In this document: in pieces, positions 35,841 to 46,780 of the stretch
How the letters are laid out: each line of letters begins with the position of its first letter
Position numbering within the stretch: the first letter of the stretch is position 1
Origin: Isoetes taiwanensis
Taxonomy: Eukaryota > Streptophyta > Lycopodiopsida > Isoetales > Isoetaceae
Assembly: GCA_021234155.1 (NCBI GenBank)
Contig: JAJEKV010000053.1
Coordinates: 8,323,424 to 8,387,423 of the forward strand
Reading direction: 5' to 3'
Length of the DNA: 64,000 nucleotides
Made by a program: the position numbers and the translations under genes
The notes under the pieces: model-generated
What the model saw: the letters and a program-made list of their open reading frames with translations, nothing else
Told to the model about the DNA's origin: nothing
The model's database searches: none

Positions 35841-37890
35841 GTTTTCACAATATTTAAATTAAAGTAGACCCCTATCATGTTCTGACAATCAATTTGTAGG
35901 CCCCCTACATTCATGTGCAAGCCCCTCCACAAGTGCCCCTCGATTGAATTGTGTATGCAATTGAGTTATTTAATGTTGTAGAAGTGTCCGTACGTGTTTT
36001 ATGTCGTGCAGACACAATTACAGTTCGGATTCGGCCTGTTCAAGTGCTTCAGAGAAAGCATAACCAAAATATTAGCCATAGCCAAAATGGTGTTCACACA
36101 AACATCAGTTGGTTCTAGATCCAGATGTTTTTTTTTTTTTTTTTTTGCAGCAAAGGAGCTGCTTCTTCCAGACAGAGGCCATGGCCATTTACAGCTCACA
36201 ACTCACAACTCACATTTAAGGTATTCATACCATTACATATGTACTATCTATTGGACTGCAGAGTTTTACACTCCTCCTCCTCCTCCTCACAACTCACATT
36301 TAAGGTATTCATACTATTACATATATACTATCTATTGGGCTGCGGAGTTTTACACCATTCCTCCTAAAATCTAGATAACAAAAACAATAATGCATCCCCA
36401 TCTTCATATCTTCACATTATCTTATTTCCTATTCATACCATTGCATATGTAACATCTACATTCTACATTGGAGTGGATAGTAATTAGTAATACAAGGAGT
36501 TTGTCGCGGCGGCAGAGCTCTAGCTGTGGCCTGTGACACCTTCACTTGGTACGAATCCATTGTGTGTTCATATGCATCAAATCCCATGTGGGTTGGAAGA
36601 AAAGAGGAAAATATAGAGATATAAGATGAATACAATAACATGCCTTACAACTTTCAATTTCTACAGCTTTTAATAACATGGACAGTGGGATGGTAAGTTG
36701 TAATGTTGAATGCTTAAACAATTGCACTGCTTAGGGGTATGCGATGGGACAATTAATCAGAATGGCAATGTTATCAAATGCAAAATGTTAAACATAAAAC
36801 ACATTGTCTTTGTTATGTAGACAGAATTTTCTGTGTCAAACATAAGTAACTAGTCTAATTAAATAAGGCCTTAAGTTTGAACAATGGCAGTGCAATTGAA
36901 TTGTAAAGCAGCACATGACTGAAGTGACTTGAAGACAGCCTTACAGCATCTATGCAATGCAGCATGAAGGAAATATCAATGAAATATTAGGGAGAAATCA
37001 CAAAAATACTTAAAGTTTGTCTATAAATAATAAATATATCAGAGCAGGTATGCTCAATCTCGATTTAAAAAAATGCAGCTGACATGAAGCCCACCCTTGC
37101 CGTTTTATTCCCTGGCAAGAAGAATCTATTATGGCAATCCTGAACATTTCTGCAAGGAACAATCGAACTAAGCAGAACCATTCTGGCTATCTTCGTCTAT
37201 TCTTCACAGCATTAGAGATGACATCCGGAAAAATTCCATACAGAGGTTATATTGAACTCATATTCTACGGTAAGACTCCATGCCAAAACAGCGGCTACAT
37301 AGGTAGGATCTTCACCAATCTAAATAATGCGATGATATATACATGCTCGGTAATTCAGGCTGGACAAAGGAATAAACAATTACCTGATTTATCACCTAAA
37401 GTTGCTCTCACCCAAAGCCTCTTACTGAAAGCACACTTGCTACAAATCTGCCAGTTCTTTTGGAAAAGGCTGTAAAGATCCTGATGACTATGATCCATAT
37501 GTTCCCTATAATTTTGTGGTTGCAAGAACATCTGGTTCCTTATGAAGATGGTGCATCACATACAGATCAAAGGCTGCTGTGCAGGAAGAGCATAATCAAT
37601 TTCTTATATCTAGCTAGGGAAAACAGAACAATGGAACTTCTAATTCACTTAAAAATTTAGAACTTATACTATGCTGATTTTTTCTACAAACATGACAACC
37701 TCCGTGTCACTTCCTTTCCATCTTGGAATAGATAAATCTTCTAAGGACTGAACCTCTTTCCTGGACCCTTCCTTTTTCTTCAGTGTTGGAAAAATATAAA
37801 GAAAACTGTCGACGCCACTCTCTCAATACCATCTCAATGAAAATAGACATGTAATATAGGAGACAAAAATGGAATGAAAATCAAGCCAAC
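35841..37890. other. Spacer with T run and tandem repeat
   Basis: A T run of about 20 starts near 36127 and is followed by an 84-bp tandem duplication at 36204-36371. At about 37465-37540 a plus frame reads CKDPDDYDPYVPYNFVV, which looks protein-like but is isolated. No gene is supported. Confidence 0.4.
36204..36371. repeat. 84-bp tandem duplication
   Basis: Units start at 36204 and 36288 with CACAACTCACATTTAAGG and differ at a handful of sites. A (TCC)n stretch closes the first unit. Confidence 0.85.
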
Positions 37891-38460
37891 CTTGTATATA
37901 AGACCCGCACTACTAAGCTTTGTTTTAAATCCATTTCCAAAGCAATGATCAAAACCCGTGATGATGATCCCTTTTAGCATCATACGCCTCCAACATCCAA
38001 CACAAAGATGCAACCGATCTAAAATCTATAAAATTATGTCCTGAATTAGCAAAGTGTTATTGTAACTAGTAAGTACAATAATAATGGACCGACCAATTAC
38101 CGATTCATTTGCGGTGCGTAAACACATTAAAAGGATGTTAGTTATTAGTTCAGGAAAAGCATTAGTTTGTAATAAGCTTAGACAGCATTGCGACCAAAAT
38201 GTTTGTGCAGAGTGTTACATATACATATGCATAGGTAAGCGTTTATTCCCAGCATTAAGAGCTTCGTTTGTGGACGTGTATTAGACTAGACATTTATGCA
38301 AACAGACACACGAAAAGTAACTAACAAAGCTGGTCTAACTAAACACTAACCTTCTGGTCTCTGGTCCTAACTATCTCTGCACCTGTGAACTTGTCCGTAA
38401 GACGAATGAGGAAACACCCTAATGCTTCATCGCAATGAAAAGTCCCATCATGTGTCCCAA
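37891..38460 (-). pseudogene. MYG1: MYG1-family exonuclease, broken 5' part
   Basis: MYG1 (UPF0160) proteins are DHH-like 3'-5' RNA exonucleases of nucleus and mitochondria. Exon 1 (about 38351-38460) encodes the family hallmark GTHDGTFHCDEALGCFLIRL, continuing to ADK-type TDKFTGAEIVRTRDQK, and ends at a GTTAGT donor. Exon 2 (37891-38040) still shows LDVGGVYD and TKLSSAGLIYK, but these lie in different frames, with a stop near the exon start and a shift on each side of the DHHH stretch. No start codon fits upstream of GTHDGT, where an unrelated open stretch runs to 38623, and I found no later exons downstream on this strand. It is therefore a truncated pseudogene. The family call is firm. Confidence 0.85.
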
Positions 38461-38577
38461 TGAGCACGAAGGCAAAGAATCGGAGGTGCCAACTTCGCCG
38501 AGAACCACGACGGAAAGGCGGATGACCGAAAGCATTTACACAAAGCGCCAGCCCGGTTTTAGCGCCATCAAGATATG

Positions 38578-38665
38578 CTAGGTATATGCCAGCATATACT
38601 TGAATATGCCCATATACCCACATAAACGAGGGTTTGCCCCCCTAGGGGCAACCCAAAAAATCGAT
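38578..38665. repeat. Palindromic repeat module, copy 1
   Basis: This 88-bp module also occurs at 42771-42858 in the same orientation. It holds a hairpin with arms GTATATGC and GCATATAC (38582-38599), then a second with arms GGGTTTGCCCC and GGGGCAACCC around CCTA (38630-38654, one bulged base), followed by AAAAAAT. It lies just upstream of the MYG1 relic. Confidence 0.8.
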
Positions 38666-39769
38666 ACTAAATCATAAATGGATAAACTTGAATATTTAAC
38701 TCAAGTAGTTATGATAAGAACCCGATACTAGCCTATGACCCTATGTTGATGGGAGTAATATGTGAAAATCCCTTATACAAATGTTCTTTCTAAAGCAAAT
38801 CTTTGTGCAAATAATCCAATCCAATTTTTCTTGTGTTTGTTTGGGAACACTTACTTAAAATGTTTCCTTATATGGGTCCTTATGGGTCCTTATGGTTTCT
38901 TCAGATGTTTTAAAAATCCAAAAAAACCCTGAGCCGTTGGATCCTAAATCTTCTTTCAATAGTCTGATGCAAATGGGTCTACACAGCGTACACGTGGCAG
39001 AACTTAGAATAGAAACAGCTCCCTGCTCCAGCCAGCTCAGAGAGCACATGCATACAATACATTCGAGTTGCGGAGGGAAATTAGAATCTGCAATGCTACC
39101 CACATGCAATCAACAACCTGAAATAAAAAATTAATAGAAACAAGCAATAGAAGAGCGCAAATCCGAAAATGACTTCAGGGAAAAGGCTCTACTCCAGCCA
39201 GCACACATAAAGATCGCTATTTCGATTAAACCTCATCGGATCTGCAGAGGACTATCTCAATCTGGCTGTAGCTCACTCTTGTTGTTTGCTCGCCCTACAA
39301 ATCAAGACATTATCAACCGTCCGACCACCAAATCCAAGATAAGGACACAGATTCGAGCTGCTGAATGCCCCAAATCGAAAAACAGGCGGAGGGGGGAAAA
39401 CGCTATGAAGCGCCCGACCAGTAAGTCCACACAGGAAGGTCACAGATTTGAGCTGTCGGATGCTCCAAATTGGAAAGCAGGGGGAAAAAAGCTTATGCGA
39501 CCAGACCCGACCAAGGCAAGGGGGAAAAAAATACATGACGTCAAATTTAACATTTTTTGGAAAAAAACCCAACAAGAGCTCGACCCTTAAAAAACATTGG
39601 GCAACCTTTAAAAGCTCTACCATCTCTACAAGATAAGTAAGACAGGCAAGAGGAAATTGGAAAAGAATAGATTACATCCTATAGATATATTTGGCTGACT
39701 AGGCTGCATTTGTTTTGCATTCAATTGAATCACATTACGACAGATTTGATTTGCCGCATCAATTGATAT
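38666..39769. other. Spacer downstream of the PPR relic
   Basis: No gene is seen. An imperfect tandem duplication of about 93 bp occupies roughly 39314-39502, with blocks such as CCCGACCA, AAGTCC and CACAGATT(C/T)GAGCTG repeated. A short TTATGGGTCC triplication lies near 38872-38893. Confidence 0.5.
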
Positions 39770-42713
39770 TCACCAATAATCACCACAAGAACAAATTCCA
39801 TTCTTGAAGTGATGGAAGCGATGAGAGTCTCTAACAATAATGTCTCTATTAACAATTTTTGAAATGAATTTGGTGGCAGCATGACAATCCCCACATGCAC
39901 GAAGATTCTTTGCAATGCGCAGAGGCGTTCCAGGGGGTGTACTAATAAGCCCAAAGGCAATTGCCAATTTCTCGCTATGGTAACAAAGTAATTGTACTTT
40001 CTCCTCATACACATTATGCAACACAAAGCTTGTGTCAGGTACATAACCAGCATCCCTCATCAGACTAGTTAACCTTTCAAGCTCAGCATAAATCTGTTCT
40101 GCCTGTGGATGAGAATGATCCTCTGCAAAGAACTCATGGATTTTACGTCCTACTTCAATCCAGCTGCGTCCTGGTAGCTTCTTTGCTCCGTTGTCAATCA
40201 TTGCTTTTCTGACACTCGCGGCCTCATCTAACCTTCCTGCTGCAATCAATATGTTTGCTAACTGTATATATGGAGCAGCATTCTTTGAATCTAGCTCTAT
40301 AGCGCGTTGTGCAACACGCTTGGCTCTGTCAACATCATGATGAATTCGACAAGCACCAAGTAAAGCAGCCCACATCACAGCATTAGGAGAGAGAAACATA
40401 TTACATAACATCCCCTCTGCATCATTTAGATGGCCTGCTCTTGCAAGTAGGTCAATCATGCAACCATAATGCTCCATACCTGGTCTAGTCCAATGGCAGT
40501 TCCTCATAAATTCGAAATAATAATGACCATCATCAACCAACCCTGCATGGCTGCAAGCTAACACATTGATGAAAGTAACTCTATCTAAATTAATGCATTC
40601 CTCCTGCATTTTCAAGAAAATCTGGAGGGCCGTAATACCATCTCCCTGTTGAGCATAAGCTGCAATCATGGCATTCCATGTAACCAGATTTCGTTTGGGC
40701 ATCTCATCAAACTTCTTATGTGCTCTGTTAAGGTGACCACATTTTCCATACATGTTGATAATGGCTGTGTCCACAAACATCAAAGTCAAATCCATTCTCA
40801 GTGATATAGGCACTGATGATGGTGCCCTCTGTCAGGGCAGCAAGGTTCGCACATGCATCCAAGGCACTAACACAAGTAATCTTGTCTGGAAACATACCTT
40901 CCTGTTGCAGTTGTTGAAAGAGCTCAAGCGCTTCTATCGGCTTGTCATGCTGAACATATGCCGCAATCATTGAGGTCCACAATACTACATCCTTGAAAAG
41001 CATTTTATCAAAGACCTGTTGGGCTTCCAATAGACTGCCACACTTACTGTACATATTGACTAGAGCAATTGTCACAGCAACATCGTACTCATTTTCCTTA
41101 CCTATAAAATTAGCATGGAACAACCTGCCATCCATTAATGCAGAAGCATTTGAGCATGCATTGAAAATGCTAGTAAATGTAATCCTGTTTGGTTTAACAA
41201 CTTGCCCATGCATGTCCCTAAACAATAAGATTGCTTCTAACAACTATGTTGAGCATATGCCGTAAACATTGTATTCCAGGAAACCAAATCACGTTGGTAA
41301 AGCTTGTCAAAAACACCACGTGCACTTTGTATGCTTCCACATTTTCTGTACATATTCATAATAGTATTACTAAGAATGATATCTGACTCAAACCCATTGT
41401 CAATGACATGCTTATGAAGTAACTGACCTTCTTGGAGAAATTCTGGACTACAACATGCATCGAGCATGATAAGAAATGTAGCCTGGTCGGGACCACAAGC
41501 ACATTGTTGCATCTCATTAAAGAGCTTAAGAGCTTCTTTGCATTTTTCATGCTGGGCATATGCACCCATCATGGCATTCCACGTGCCTGTGCATGTGCCT
41601 GTGCCTTGCTCCTGCATTTTCTGGAATATTATCTGAGCATCATGCAAACTTCCACACCTTGCATACATTTCAATAAGGGCGTTGCCAACCATAGCATCTG
41701 ACACCCTGATGCAAAGTATATAAGCATGAAGAAAACCACCATATGGAAGACTAGAACACGCATCAACAACACCGAGAAGGGCTCTGATCTGGTTTTATAG
41801 AACTATATTGCATCTGTCTAAATAGACTTAAAGCATCTTTGTCATTTTTCTCGGTATTTGCTGCAATCACTGCATTCCAAGAGACTAGATCATGTCTATG
41901 CATGCGGTCAAATACAATATAAGCTTCTATAGTACAACCACACTTTGCATACATGGTTAAAAGAGCAGTAGCTAAGACGTCATCTGAATACAATCCAGAT
42001 CTTATAATACACGCATGAATTTGTTTGGCATGAAACAAAACCATTGGAGTCAATTGTGCAGAAATAATATTAATAAATGTTACTTTGTTGGGATTTAGAG
42101 ATTCTTCTTGCATCTTATAGAACAGACCCAGTGCCTTCAGAAAATGCTCATGCTGGGCACATACTGCGATTATGGCATTCCATGAAACAATGTCCTTCTG
42201 TGGCAGTGTATTAAACAATCTGTAGGCATTATCCACAGCCTCACACTTTCCATACATATCGATGAATGCATTACCTACAACAGTATTTTTCTCAAACTTA
42301 CTTGTAATACTGTGAGCATGAAGTTTTTTGCCATCTGCAAGATCCTCTGGACCAGAACAAATGCTTGGAATAACGATAAAAGTGATTCTGTTTGGTTTAA
42401 TTCCTTCTTGAGACATCTGTAAGAACAAATCAAGAGCCCCGTCAAAAAATCCATGACGACAATATGGAGCAAGCAGAGAATTTCAGGAGACAATATCTTG
42501 CAAATGACCTATCATCTCAAACATCCGTCTTGCGTATTTGAAGCTTCCGCATTTTCCATACATGTTAAGGAGTGCATTTCCCATAACCACGTCCTTTTGA
42601 AGGCCACAACCAACAATTTGAGAGTGAAACAGTTTCCCACCTGACAACCTTGCCGATGGCCTCCATGCATCCAAACTTCCGGTTAGCCGGTATGCACAGC
42701 AGCCGCCTGGCAA
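39770..42713 (-). pseudogene. PPR-DYW type organelle RNA-editing factor, broken
   Basis: PLS-class pentatricopeptide repeat proteins with a C-terminal DYW cytidine-deaminase domain edit C to U in plastid or mitochondrial RNA. Repeats with GNALLNMYGKCGS, DIVSWNAIIAVCAQHE and similar blocks run through the whole locus. The C terminus has the E/E+ region and a full DYW domain: PGRSWIEV near the start, the deaminase signature [11 protein letters not shown], then [12 protein letters not shown] and terminal SCGDYW. The protein lacks introns but changes frame about four times, near 42480, between 41705 and 41770, near 41240 and near 40770. The N-terminal part before 42713 is missing, including any organelle transit peptide. 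The last frame (39770-40813, 347 aa) is intact and carries the catalytic residues. Either it is a pseudogene or the assembly carries indel errors. Confidence 0.9.
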
Positions 42714-42762
42714 CAGGGATGACCTAACATTTACAGCTTACAGCAGGTTTTTAACAGTTTTT

Positions 42763-42858
42763 GGCATATTCTAGGTATATGCTAGCATATACCATGAATA
42801 TGCCAAAAACCCACATAAACAAGGGATTGCCCCCCTAGGAGCAACCCAAAAAATGGAT
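42763..42858. repeat. Palindromic repeat module, copy 2, with perfect nested hairpin
   Basis: Arms GGCATATTC (42763-42771) and GGTATATGC (42774-42782) pair with GCATATACC (42785-42793) and GAATATGCC (42796-42804). That is 18 bp of perfect pairing, broken only by a 2-by-2 internal loop and closed by TA. A second hairpin, GGGATTGCCCC / GGAGCAACCC, follows at 42823-42847. The module directly adjoins the truncated 5' end of the PPR-DYW relic. Confidence 0.8.
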
Positions 42859-43460
42859 GAAAACATACTCTTGCGAAAGGTAATGACACAATGTAAAATA
42901 TTTTCAATGGCATGCAGAAACATCTTAGACTGTAGGTTAACTTTGTCAAAGAAATGCACAAACAAAAAGGCAGTTAAAGTAGGGCCGAAATCTCACTATG
43001 CTACTTCTCGTCTTGCCACATGTTTTGCACAAGACGAAATTGTCCTCCTTCCTAATCGTGCCGCCACAAGCCCCGGCATAGCATTATAAGCAGACCAAAC
43101 CAGTCGTCCACATGAATTCTATTGTTTTGGATGCTTGGCGAAACCCTACTTGCATCTGTAAGTAGCACTAAATGATCCATCTGCCATTGCGACCAGAGCA
43201 AATTTTCCAGAGCAAATCCACATAATCCGGCAAGACATGTCCAGACGCACAGTTGGAAAAGAGGAAGAAATACAGACGAGATCGACATCCTTCTAGATCT
43301 CCATGTCTATTTTAGTCAATTTTTTATTTTCATGACGCAGGATGCATAAAATAGAGATCTAATGGTAGAACATGATACCAACTCAGATTTTGATGATGTG
43401 AAGGTGACATGTGGATAGGCTAGAATTGCAAGAAAGGCTGCAGGCTTGGTTAGGCTGGTG
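42859..43460. other. Spacer between PPR relic and duplication A
   Basis: No exon or repeat is recognised. It ends at an A run (about 43470-43486) that marks the edge of the large duplication. Confidence 0.4.
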
Positions 43461-44576
43461 GGCTAACAAAAAAAAAAAAAAAACAGCTAATCCTAGCCTT
43501 AGACAAAAGCCCATCTAGAATTAACGTCTGCATAAGTCAATCCTTATACAACATGATCAACCCACACAATTATAATGAGTACAAAATCTTAAAAAAGGCC
43601 AGTCCCAAATGACTTACTTTAACAAACTGAATGACCATTTCATGTCCTGCCACTAGTATGACAGATTAGATCAGATCAAAGTTTAAGTTATATGGATACA
43701 CTGAAATGCATGGAAAAGTCTGCTACATGACTGAAATGGTAGATGTATCTATGATATAAGAGGCACTGAACCCATGGGTACAAAACATAGCTTGTCTTTA
43801 AAGTACGGCCATTTTTTCTTAAAAAAACCTTTTGGGCTTCCCATATATTAGATGTAGCATAACAGAAGCAGATACTACATAAACAAACACATAGTCATGA
43901 TGGTGAAGCAGAATGCATGCTCCCTCTTTCTTGTCTCTGCAATAGTTCTGTCCACCTTTTTTTATAAAGTCCGGTTACTCCAATTTGAACACCTTCTACC
44001 AGACAAACACCAACAAAGCAATAAAGCGACAAGGGAAGGAGAACAATTCGTACCTGCAGCCAATCATCAAAACATTAGCAGAAAACTGGTAATGATTGAA
44101 GGGCCAAAAGGTACATGTGATTACTCTCAGTTTATCACATTTCACCCCTTGTATCCCATTACAAATCATTAGTCCTATCTCGAATGTAGTATAAATAACA
44201 AGCATCAAAGGCAAAGTACAAACCATGTAAGGATATATTTAGGGGCAGTGCATCTTTCGAGCAATGTAGACATCATGTGTTTATAGAGAGACATGTGTTC
44301 CAAGCCATTTATTCTGTGGTAAATAGATACTGAATTTAAACATTTAATATGAAAGTTACCTGATCATTGTCATGGTCTGATACAAAGCCCTCATTATCTT
44401 GTGTTTCTGGAACGGAAATGATATTTGCCCCAAGTCCTAAAACGTGCTGGATCTTGTTATGCATGGCATCCCCTGAGGGTTTTTTTCTTACTAACAACAT
44501 CCACTGACTCAGCCTTACCATGTTTTTGTCCATGAGTATCATGTTCTTTAGCCATCAGGGCACTGCTAAAGCAGCT

Positions 44577-46036
44577 CCTACACTCTTTGGTTTGTACATT
44601 GATCAATTAGAAGAATGGCTTGATAATCATGGCGGCGGAGGTCCACATTTGGCACACTATATCATTAGGCAACTTATGTATGCTGATGATGTTTCACTTC
44701 TGGCACATACCGCTGCTAGTATGCAGCAACATTTACATGCTCTGCACAGTTTTTGTGAGAACACAGGTCTGCGTGTTAATCTCCAAAAGACCAAGCTTTT
44801 GGTAGTTCAATCTTTTCGTCACAATGTTCCTCCTATGCACTATGATAGCCGCGAAGTTGAAGTGTAGATAGCTACAAGTATCTTGGTGTAGAATTCTGTA
44901 AGAACACACTTTGGGAACAGTGTATTACCAAGTGGGTGGCTGCTGGATGGAGAGCACTCTATGCAATGCAAAACAATTGTTTTCGCGCAGAAATTCATGA
45001 TTGGCCACGGAAAGCCCACTTGTTTCGGGCTTTGGTAGAGCCTATTTTACTGTATGGTTCTGAAGTGTGGGGGCCTGCCATTAGTGCTAGTGCTTGGGAG
45101 AGCTTGGAGCGGGTGCAAAAGTCCTTTCTCACTTACAACCTCGGAGTTAAAACAACGGTGCCCTATGCTATTCTTTTACAAGAGACAGGTTTTTGGCCTC
45201 TTCAACATTCTGCCATGAAGCGCCATCTCGATTATATCTGCAAGGTGCACCACATGGATGATGTTAGGTATCCTGTTCTTGCACTTGCGATGGCTAAATC
45301 TCCTCAGCATTTGAAACGATGTTGGAAAGAGCATTGCACTACATGGTTTGCCCGTTGGGCTGTGCAACCAGAGCACTGCCCGATGCTTGCCAGTTCTGAT
45401 CCTGAGCTTTTACAACAATATCTCAATGGTCGTTTTTCTCAAAAGATATGGGACGCAGTTACTTTGGCCCAAGTGAAAACTGGTCATTATCATGCACACA
45501 TAAATCCCACCTTGGCACCAGGGCCCCAAGCTTATTTGCTTGCTTCATTGTCCAGGAACAAGCTTGTAGCTATTGCATCAATTCGCACAGGGTCCCACAG
45601 GCTACGGATTGAGGCATGTAGATGGGAGCGGCCGCAATTGCCGCGAGAAGCGAGACTATGTGCATGTTGCCAATTACAGGTTATTGAAGATGAAAGCCAT
45701 ACTCTTCTGAGTTGCCCTGCTTTTGAGATAGTCCGGAATCATTTTTTGACCTTAGCATTCCATTCCACGCTTCCACAACTTTTCAGAGCACCATCTGTGC
45801 ATGACTTGGCATTATACATACTTGAGGTTCTAGATAAACGTCTGCAATTACTGAGCCCTCAGTAGTATTATCTCCGCTTGTCTAGTATCATCATTACTGC
45901 AAAGGTTTTTCCCTTGAAAACCTTTCGAGGCAGGGGTTTTTTTACTCCTCGTAGTAATGATTGTACTAGCCCATTGTATGGGTCCCATGACCTATTGGTC
46001 TCCGTGGACGTTAAAAAAACTATTCTATTCTATTCT
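44577..46036 (+). mobile_element. LINE copy 3, inserted in repeat A
   Basis: The element starts inside RT motif B (PTLFGLYIDQLEEWL) and continues through motif C (YADDVSLLAHT) in 44520-44867. After a frame change it runs on in 44936-45865 (309 aa) with LLYGSEVWGP, LLQETGFWPLQHSAMKRHLD and the CCHC-like CACCQLQVIEDESHTLLSC. The 3' UTR has the double hairpin and an (ATTCT)n tail. Comparison with repeat B fixes the 5' junction after GCAGCT and the 3' junction before TTTTCAATATGCAC. B has about 31 bp here (53744-53774) that A lacks, so integration was accompanied by a target deletion and not a duplication. Confidence 0.9.
45890..46022 (+). other. LINE 3' double-hairpin module, copy 3
   Basis: Arms ATCATTACT (45890-45898) and AGTAATGAT (45953-45961) pair over 9 bp and differ from copy 1 by compensatory changes. 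The loop contains CCT-TTCG-AGG where copy 1 has CCC-TTCG-GGG. The second hairpin is GACC-TATT-GGTC (45989-46000), then TTAAAAAAA and the ATTCT tail. Confidence 0.75.
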
Positions 46037-46622
46037 ATTTTCAATATGCACAGTATTGAGGCGCTCAAGATCAGAGGAAGATATAAAATTATCAGGGTCG
46101 GAATATGAATCCATTTGTATGCAGCTATTAAGGTTATACGAAATCTATAATCTAGGTCAGAAGTGCCTGTCTGTTCTTCATAAATATCTTAGTCTCGAGG
46201 CAATCTTTTCCAGCAGAAAATCTGTGAAAATCAATGATAATACAAGTGGTACTGTAAATCTCTGGAAAGGATTCATACCTAAGATCATAGGGAATGCGAA
46301 CCCATCTTTAAAGCTATCGGCTGGTCATCCGGCATTCAGATCCGATGCCTGGCTGTAAATCCATATTCTTAACGAATATCCTTAAGGTAAAAATAATCCA
46401 TTGTTTTGTGTAACAGAACCCTAAAATATACTATACCTGGCTATAATTAATAGTCATGTCTTAAAAGCCATACACATAAACATAGAGGTGCAATTTAAAA
46501 GTAGAATTCCTTATGTAATATGCAACAACAATCCTAAAAGTTCTCTATGTATAACTAGATTTAAAGATATATTTATTGGAGAAGGTTATAGTTCCCTACT
46601 GGACAACCATATATCAAAAGAA

Positions 46623-46780
46623 AAAAAAAATGCTACCACCTCCCGAAGGAAATGTTAAGACCTCTGTATTAATCTGTAATGATAGGGAGGGCTGACCCCT
46701 ACCATTACAGTTGAGGTCATACCACTCCCTTTAGCAATTGCATACCCAATCAGAACCTTATATAATTTAAACACACTACC
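46623..46780. other. 3' flank of the RT locus
   Basis: A short AT-rich segment between repeat A and the last RT frame. A small inverted repeat, TGTAATGATAGGGAGGG / CCCTACCATTACA-like, occurs near 46675-46710. Confidence 0.4.

Larger units (their letters stand above)
43461..46622. repeat. Large direct repeat A (partner of 51550-54310)
   Basis: Long stretches match copy B at roughly 95 percent by eye, for example GACTTACTTTAACAAACT, GTTTAAGTTATA and GATCAGAGGAAGATATAAAA. The repeat carries a second, LINE-interrupted copy of the first RT-locus exon (44336-44542, KKPSGDAMHNKIQH on the minus strand). Relative to B it contains LINE copy 3 and an 80-bp segment (43841-43920), and lacks about 715 bp (B 51650-52365), the TIR insert at 52787-53162 and the microsatellite insert near 53453. 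It ends at an A-rich run, as B does. Confidence 0.85.

Noticed and set aside
36127-36147. T run as the tail of another minus-strand retroposon
   Set aside because: No target-site duplication or recognisable element body could be matched to it.
38630-38675. Helitron 3' end (hairpin followed by CTAA)
   Set aside because: The second module copy lacks a CTRR end, and neither shows a 5' TC end at an AT site.
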